A DNA stretch of 64,000 nt from Akanthomyces muscarius (Eukaryota > Ascomycota > Sordariomycetes > Hypocreales > Cordycipitaceae), in the NCBI RefSeq assembly GCF_028009165.1, contig NC_079245.1, forward strand, positions 3,906,001 through 3,970,000, written 5' to 3'. The notes under the pieces are model-generated. The model was given only the letters and a program-made list of their open reading frames with translations, was not told the origin of the DNA and made no database searches. How positions within the stretch are numbered: position 1 is the first letter of the stretch; the number at the start of each line of letters is the position of its first letter. Positions 60,801 to 64,000 of this stretch are shown piece after piece. The position numbers were made by a program, and so were the translations under genes.

Positions 60801-61720
60801 TTGTCTGGATAGTCCTTTAAGAGCCTAGGGAGGTTTCCCTACTCTAACCCGAGCCCTAGGATCCTAGGGAGTAGTAGGAAGTGTAGGAGGGTTGTTTCCG
60901 AAGGCCTAGCGACGAATTTTACAGCAAGCCGGTTCGCTACTAGATGGAAGATCCGGGCAGGCCTAGGTCGGAGCTTATAGGTCGGTATAGGTACCTTCAT
61001 AAAGCGTTGTAGCTGCTGTATAGCTGTTTTGGCGAGTATAGGTGCTAGAGTAGCCGTGTGGGCCTCCTGGGCGCTCGGGGAGGATATGTATAGGGTAGGT
61101 CTTTGTGCTGGGGTGGGTGGTTCGAACCAGGCAGCGGCCTGGGATGTGTTGATAGAGCTGTGGAGGCCTGCTAGCCTCTCTGGGGCTCGGATTGTCTCTT
61201 CCTGGCTGCTAGGGGCGTCCTTTGCAGGTGGGACGGGTCTTCTAGCAGGTCTAGGACCCTCTGAAGGTCCTGATAGGCGTCTTTTTGTGCCTATTTGGAC
61301 CTGGATAGCCTGGGAAGGCGCTGGAACGTCGTCTTCGGAGGCGAAAGGGTCGCTAGAGGGCGCTAGAGAGTCTTCCACAGGTACGGAGGAGACCTGGGAG
61401 GCCGGCGTACAGCTTCTAGCGTCTCCTAGCTCGATAGAGGGTGCCAGGGAGTCTTCTAGGCTGTCGTAGAGGCCTTCCGAGGGGGTTGGAGAGGGTTCTG
61501 GGTACTGTATAGAGCCTTCTGGGTGTACTAGGAGGTCTATAGGGAGGGTCGAGTCGTCTGGAGGGCGTGGGGGAGGGCTCTTTGACTTGTACAGGCTGTG
61601 TGTGTACCCGTGGAAGTGTAGAGACCTGGGAGGTTCCTTTAACGCCGTGGACCTTGGCTCTGTGGGTTGCCACGCCGTGGCGGCCACGGCAGGCTGTGCC
61701 ACAGTCAGGGCAGCTAACAA
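57830..61720 (-). pseudogene. Reverse transcriptase/endonuclease ORF with one internal stop
   Basis: A single frame stays open from 61720 to 57830 except for a TAG at 60839-60841, so without it the protein would be about 1,295 aa. Below, residues are numbered from the ATG at 60679. The reverse transcriptase has RPIAIGDILYRVATKAIL (fingers), SLDAENAFNALPR (motif A), GVRQGDPLSAFIW (motif B) and YLDD at 268-271 (motif C). Then a knuckle C570-x2-C573-x7-H581-x3-C585 and the RPD (626-628)...D641 signature of the restriction-like endonuclease follow. The C-terminus is an 11-residue tandem repeat (AQRPSVPAAAA-like, 33-bp units at 58110-58370) and a basic Ser/Pro tail. The N-terminal part is Pro/Ser-rich. 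The stop may be RIP-type (CAG to TAG) or a sequencing error. Confidence 0.8.
58110..58370 (-). repeat. 33-bp in-frame tandem repeat
   Basis: Eight or so copies with consensus on the plus strand CGCTGGGCGGCTGYTGCAGG then CACTGACGGG. The unit length is a multiple of three, so it encodes an 11-residue repeat. Confidence 0.9.
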
Positions 61721-61835
61721 GGCCTGTAATTTGCAACTGACGGTCCGTATAGTGGGCTTGGGGGTGGTTTTTGCGTATATGGTCGAGCAAGTCAGCGTAC
61801 CAGCCTTTACAGGTCGGGCACCTGTCCTTTGCCAT
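61416..61835 (-). CDS. Zinc-finger N-terminal frame of the non-LTR element
   Basis: From the ATG at 61835 the frame reads MAKDRCPTCKGWYADLLDHI with a first C2H2-like finger (Cys-x2-Cys...His-x4-His) and then CPDCGTACRGRHGVATHRA with a second. Such paired fingers stand at the N-terminus of R2-clade proteins and bind the target DNA. This frame overlaps the reverse transcriptase frame between 61720 and 61416 in a different phase. So either a single indel split one original ORF, or the two are joined by frameshifting, or they are separate ORFs. The frame also runs open upstream to 62105 through a tandem repeat, which is probably not coding. Confidence 0.6.
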   Translation of the reverse strand: MAKDRCPTCKGWYADLLDHIRKNHPQAHYTDRQLQITGLVSCPDCGTACRGRHGVATHRAKVHGVKGTSQVSTLPRVHTQPVQVKEPSPTPSRRLDPPYRPPSTPRRLYTVPRTLSNPLGRPLRQPRRLPGTLYRARRR

Positions 61836-61849
61836 CGTAGCGGCCTTGG

Positions 61850-62125
61850 GCCAGTGCTGGAGGCTGCTGGCGGCTATGGGCGTGTGCCAGAAGGCTGCTA
61901 GCGGCTTCGGGCGTGTGCCGGAAGGCTGCTGGAGGCTTCGGGCGTGTGCTGGCGTGTGCCGGAAGGCTGCTGGAGGCTTCGGGCGTGTGCTGGCGTGTGC
62001 TGGCGTGTGCCAACGTGTGCCGACGTGTGCTGGAAGGCTGCTAGCGGCTTCGGGCGTGTGCCGGAAGGCTGCTGGCGGCTCCGGGCGTGTGCTGGCGTGT
62101 GCCAACGTGTGCCGACGTGTGTTAT
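61850..62125 (-). repeat. GC-rich tandem repeat in the element's 5' region
   Basis: Units such as GGAAGGCTGCTGGAGGCTTC and GGGCGTGTGCTGGCGTGTGC recur about six to eight times with variable spacing. Confidence 0.85.
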
Positions 62126-64000
62126 GGACGCCTTAGCGCTACTATCACAGGTACTAGTACTAGAAAGAGGCCGCTAAAGACACTTCTAAGACCTGTTATA
62201 GTGGATAGAGCTATAAGAGGTGCTAGAAGGCTTCTAGAGGGCTATTTATAGTGGTAGTTACTATAGAAAGCAGGAAAAGGTATAAAAAAAAACACAGCCT
62301 TTCTTATAAGAAAAGGATTTCTACTAGAAGGGACTTCTAAAGTGTACTTCTAGTAAAAAGAGAACCCTTCTAGCTACTAAAAGTACTAGGTACTTCTTTA
62401 TAGCTAGAAAGGCTAAGATAGGACAGTATACTAGTAAAAGGCACTTATAAAGTGTATTTTAAAAAGTAGGTAAGAGAGAGGCCGCCTACTAGAAAAACCA
62501 AGATTCTTCTAGTAGAAAGAGGTATATACTAGAGGGTACTTCTAAAGTGTGCCTCTACTGGATAAATCTACTAGAAAGGACTTCTAAAGTGTACTTCTAG
62601 TAGAGAGATAGGACGTCTATAAAGATACTAGGTATCCTTTATAGAGAGATAGGACATCTAGTAGAAAATACTACGTATCTTCTACTAGAGAAAGGTGTCT
62701 ATAGAGAATAAAAGTATTCTCTAGTAGAAAGGACCTTATAGTAAGGTAAAGGTAGGTAGGTAAAAGTAAAAAGGTAAAAAGGGTAGAGAGTAAAGAGTAG
62801 GAAGTAAAGGGTAGAGAGTAAAGAGTAGAGAAGTGCTTAGTAAAAGAGGGAAGATATGTTTTCTTTAGAGAAGAAAGAGGGTAAGTAGAAAGACTACTTA
62901 GAAGAGGTAGAAAAACAAAGAAAAGAAGAAGTGTGTGTATAAGAGAGAGAAGGAAGGAAGAAGGAGGGAAAGAAAGGTATTATATAGCTAGAAAGGCCTC
63001 GGAAAGACTCCGACAGGTCTTCTAGGGTGAATCCAGGCCCTTCTAAGTCTCACAAGGCAATTTCACAGCCTTTACACTCTTCCCGGCCTGTTTTCAGCTC
63101 TCTACAGGGCTCTCCATGTCTCCCAGGGCTACCCACATAACTAGACCCCTGTTTCCAGCGCCCTAGGACCCCTACCTGTCTCGGAAGGCAACTAGCACTC
63201 TTCCCGGCCTGTTTTCAGCTCTCTACAGGGCTCTCCATGTCTCCCAGGGCTACCCACGTAACTAGACCCCTGTTTCCAGCGCCTATAGGACCCCTACCTG
63301 TCTTATAAGACACTCCTACCTCTTTTAGGCCTATTTTTTGCTATCTATACTACTTTTCTATTTACTATTTCTATTTCTTTTTTAAATTAAACTAGTTTTT
63401 TATTTTATTTTTTTATTCCCTTACCCTATACTAAAAGTACCTTTCAATTCTACCTTATTCTCTATACTAGTATATATAAAAAGGACTTTTTTACCCTACT
63501 ACGACTTATCTTATTAAACTATTTACTAACTTTCTATTATTTTTCATATTAGTTCTCTTTTTCTATTTAAGATACTATATAATTTAAAGATTGTTTCGTA
63601 TTTCTCTTTATATTATACGTCTCTTTATTAGTAGAGAAATAGAAGAGATCCTTTCTACGACTTTACTATATTCTATATAACTAGACTATATATTTACTTT
63701 ACTATTCTACTCTAGTATAAAACCCTATTTTACTTCTATTCTAGTTCTTTTTAGTAGAGTACTATACTAATTATAAAACCTTTTTACTCTATCTTACACT
63801 TTATAGTTATTTCTTTTCTTTTTACTACTATACGTCTTATTTTATATAAGACCTTACCCTATACTTTACACTACTTTCTTCTATGCCTTATAGAAGCCAC
63901 TTTACGTCTAACCCTACCCTAAACCCTATACTACCTTTAATGTCCCTTAAAGAAGCCACCCTATATCTAACTATAACCTAGACCCTACGCTACTTTTTCT
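62126..64000. other. Subtelomere-like repeat DNA, no gene
   Basis: From 62.2 to 62.75 kb an imperfect unit containing ACTTCTAAAGTGTACTTCTA occurs about four times (near 62327, 62440, 62540 and 62580). At 62.75-62.95 kb is purine-rich GTAAAGAGTA repeat. The last 700 bp are AT-rich, with CCCTA-type motifs near 63.90-63.93 kb. No coding region was recognised. Confidence 0.55.
63075..63316 (+). repeat. 121-bp direct tandem duplication
   Basis: Two nearly identical GC-rich copies start with CACTCTTCCCGGCCTG at 63075 and 63196. Differences are few up to the end of the second copy, where it decays. Confidence 0.9.

Larger units (their letters stand above)
57405..62200 (-). mobile_element. Non-LTR retrotransposon with restriction-like endonuclease (telomere-associated type)
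   Basis: The minus strand carries, in order, a repeat-rich 5' part, two zinc-finger motifs, a reverse transcriptase, a Cys-His knuckle, a restriction-like endonuclease signature and a 3' part of roughly 36-bp repeats next to a telomere-like tract. No APE-type endonuclease is seen. This is the plan of R2/CRE-like elements and resembles MoTeR elements of Magnaporthe telomeres. The copy is only lightly damaged: one in-frame amber codon and one frame change. End coordinates are estimates (left from the telomere tract, right from loss of the GC-rich tandem repeats). Confidence 0.72.

Noticed and set aside
61845..62105. Coding status of the repeat upstream of the zinc fingers
   Set aside because: It is open in several frames on both strands because of its repeat composition; the ATG at 61835 is a better start.

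Overview
The window looks like subtelomeric or accessory DNA of a filamentous ascomycete (Pezizomycotina; a hypocrealean fungus would fit, but the species cannot be named from sequence alone). The evidence is short GT-AG introns with CTAAC-like branch sites, small secreted cysteine-rich proteins, a Pth11-type rhodopsin-like membrane protein, SET, 2EXR and GH16 genes, TTAGGG-type interstitial telomere tracts, and AT-rich transposon blocks carrying the transition-only damage of repeat-induced point mutation (RIP). Gene models below were spliced by eye and checked for reading phase.

Layout. 1-2.2 kb: decayed non-reducing polyketide synthase running off the left edge. 3.8-9.05 kb: a GH16 glycosidase with a sugar-metabolism-unrelated C-terminal extension, a cupin gene and a small secreted protein. 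10.3-23.1 kb: one complete RIP-destroyed LTR retrotransposon (12,812 bp, 174-bp LTRs, TATAT target duplication) with a Ty3/gypsy chromovirus gag-pol and, unusually, about 5 kb of extra coding remnants with helicase-like and zinc-knuckle motifs. 23.1-32.8 kb: a gene island (class II aldolase, a putative GPI-anchored protein, a tiny cysteine-rich secreted protein, an orphan family protein, a rhodopsin-like protein). 32.85-36.5 kb: a RIP-damaged pogo/Fot1-type DNA transposon followed by a retroelement relic. 36.8-39.6 kb: a gene with a STAND/NACHT-type fungal N-terminal domain and a broken 2EXR gene, bracketed by two direct copies of an LTR-like repeat. 39.9-43.8 kb: AT-rich relic probably related to genes accompanying telomere-linked helicases, ending exactly at a short TTAGGG tract. 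44.6-55.5 kb: GC-rich island with a 1,654-aa orphan gene, a 410-aa secreted protein, a small putative GPI protein and a SET protein. 55.5-64 kb: repeat-rich DNA with several telomere-like tracts and a minus-strand non-LTR retrotransposon of the restriction-like-endonuclease class, architecturally like telomere-associated elements such as MoTeR.

The genes do not form one pathway. The only plausible functional pair is the polyketide synthase relic and the cupin gene, a combination common in fungal secondary-metabolite clusters. Otherwise the theme is secreted or surface proteins (five to six) among invading elements at or near a chromosome end. No tRNA, rRNA, CRISPR or bacterial-type feature was recognised.
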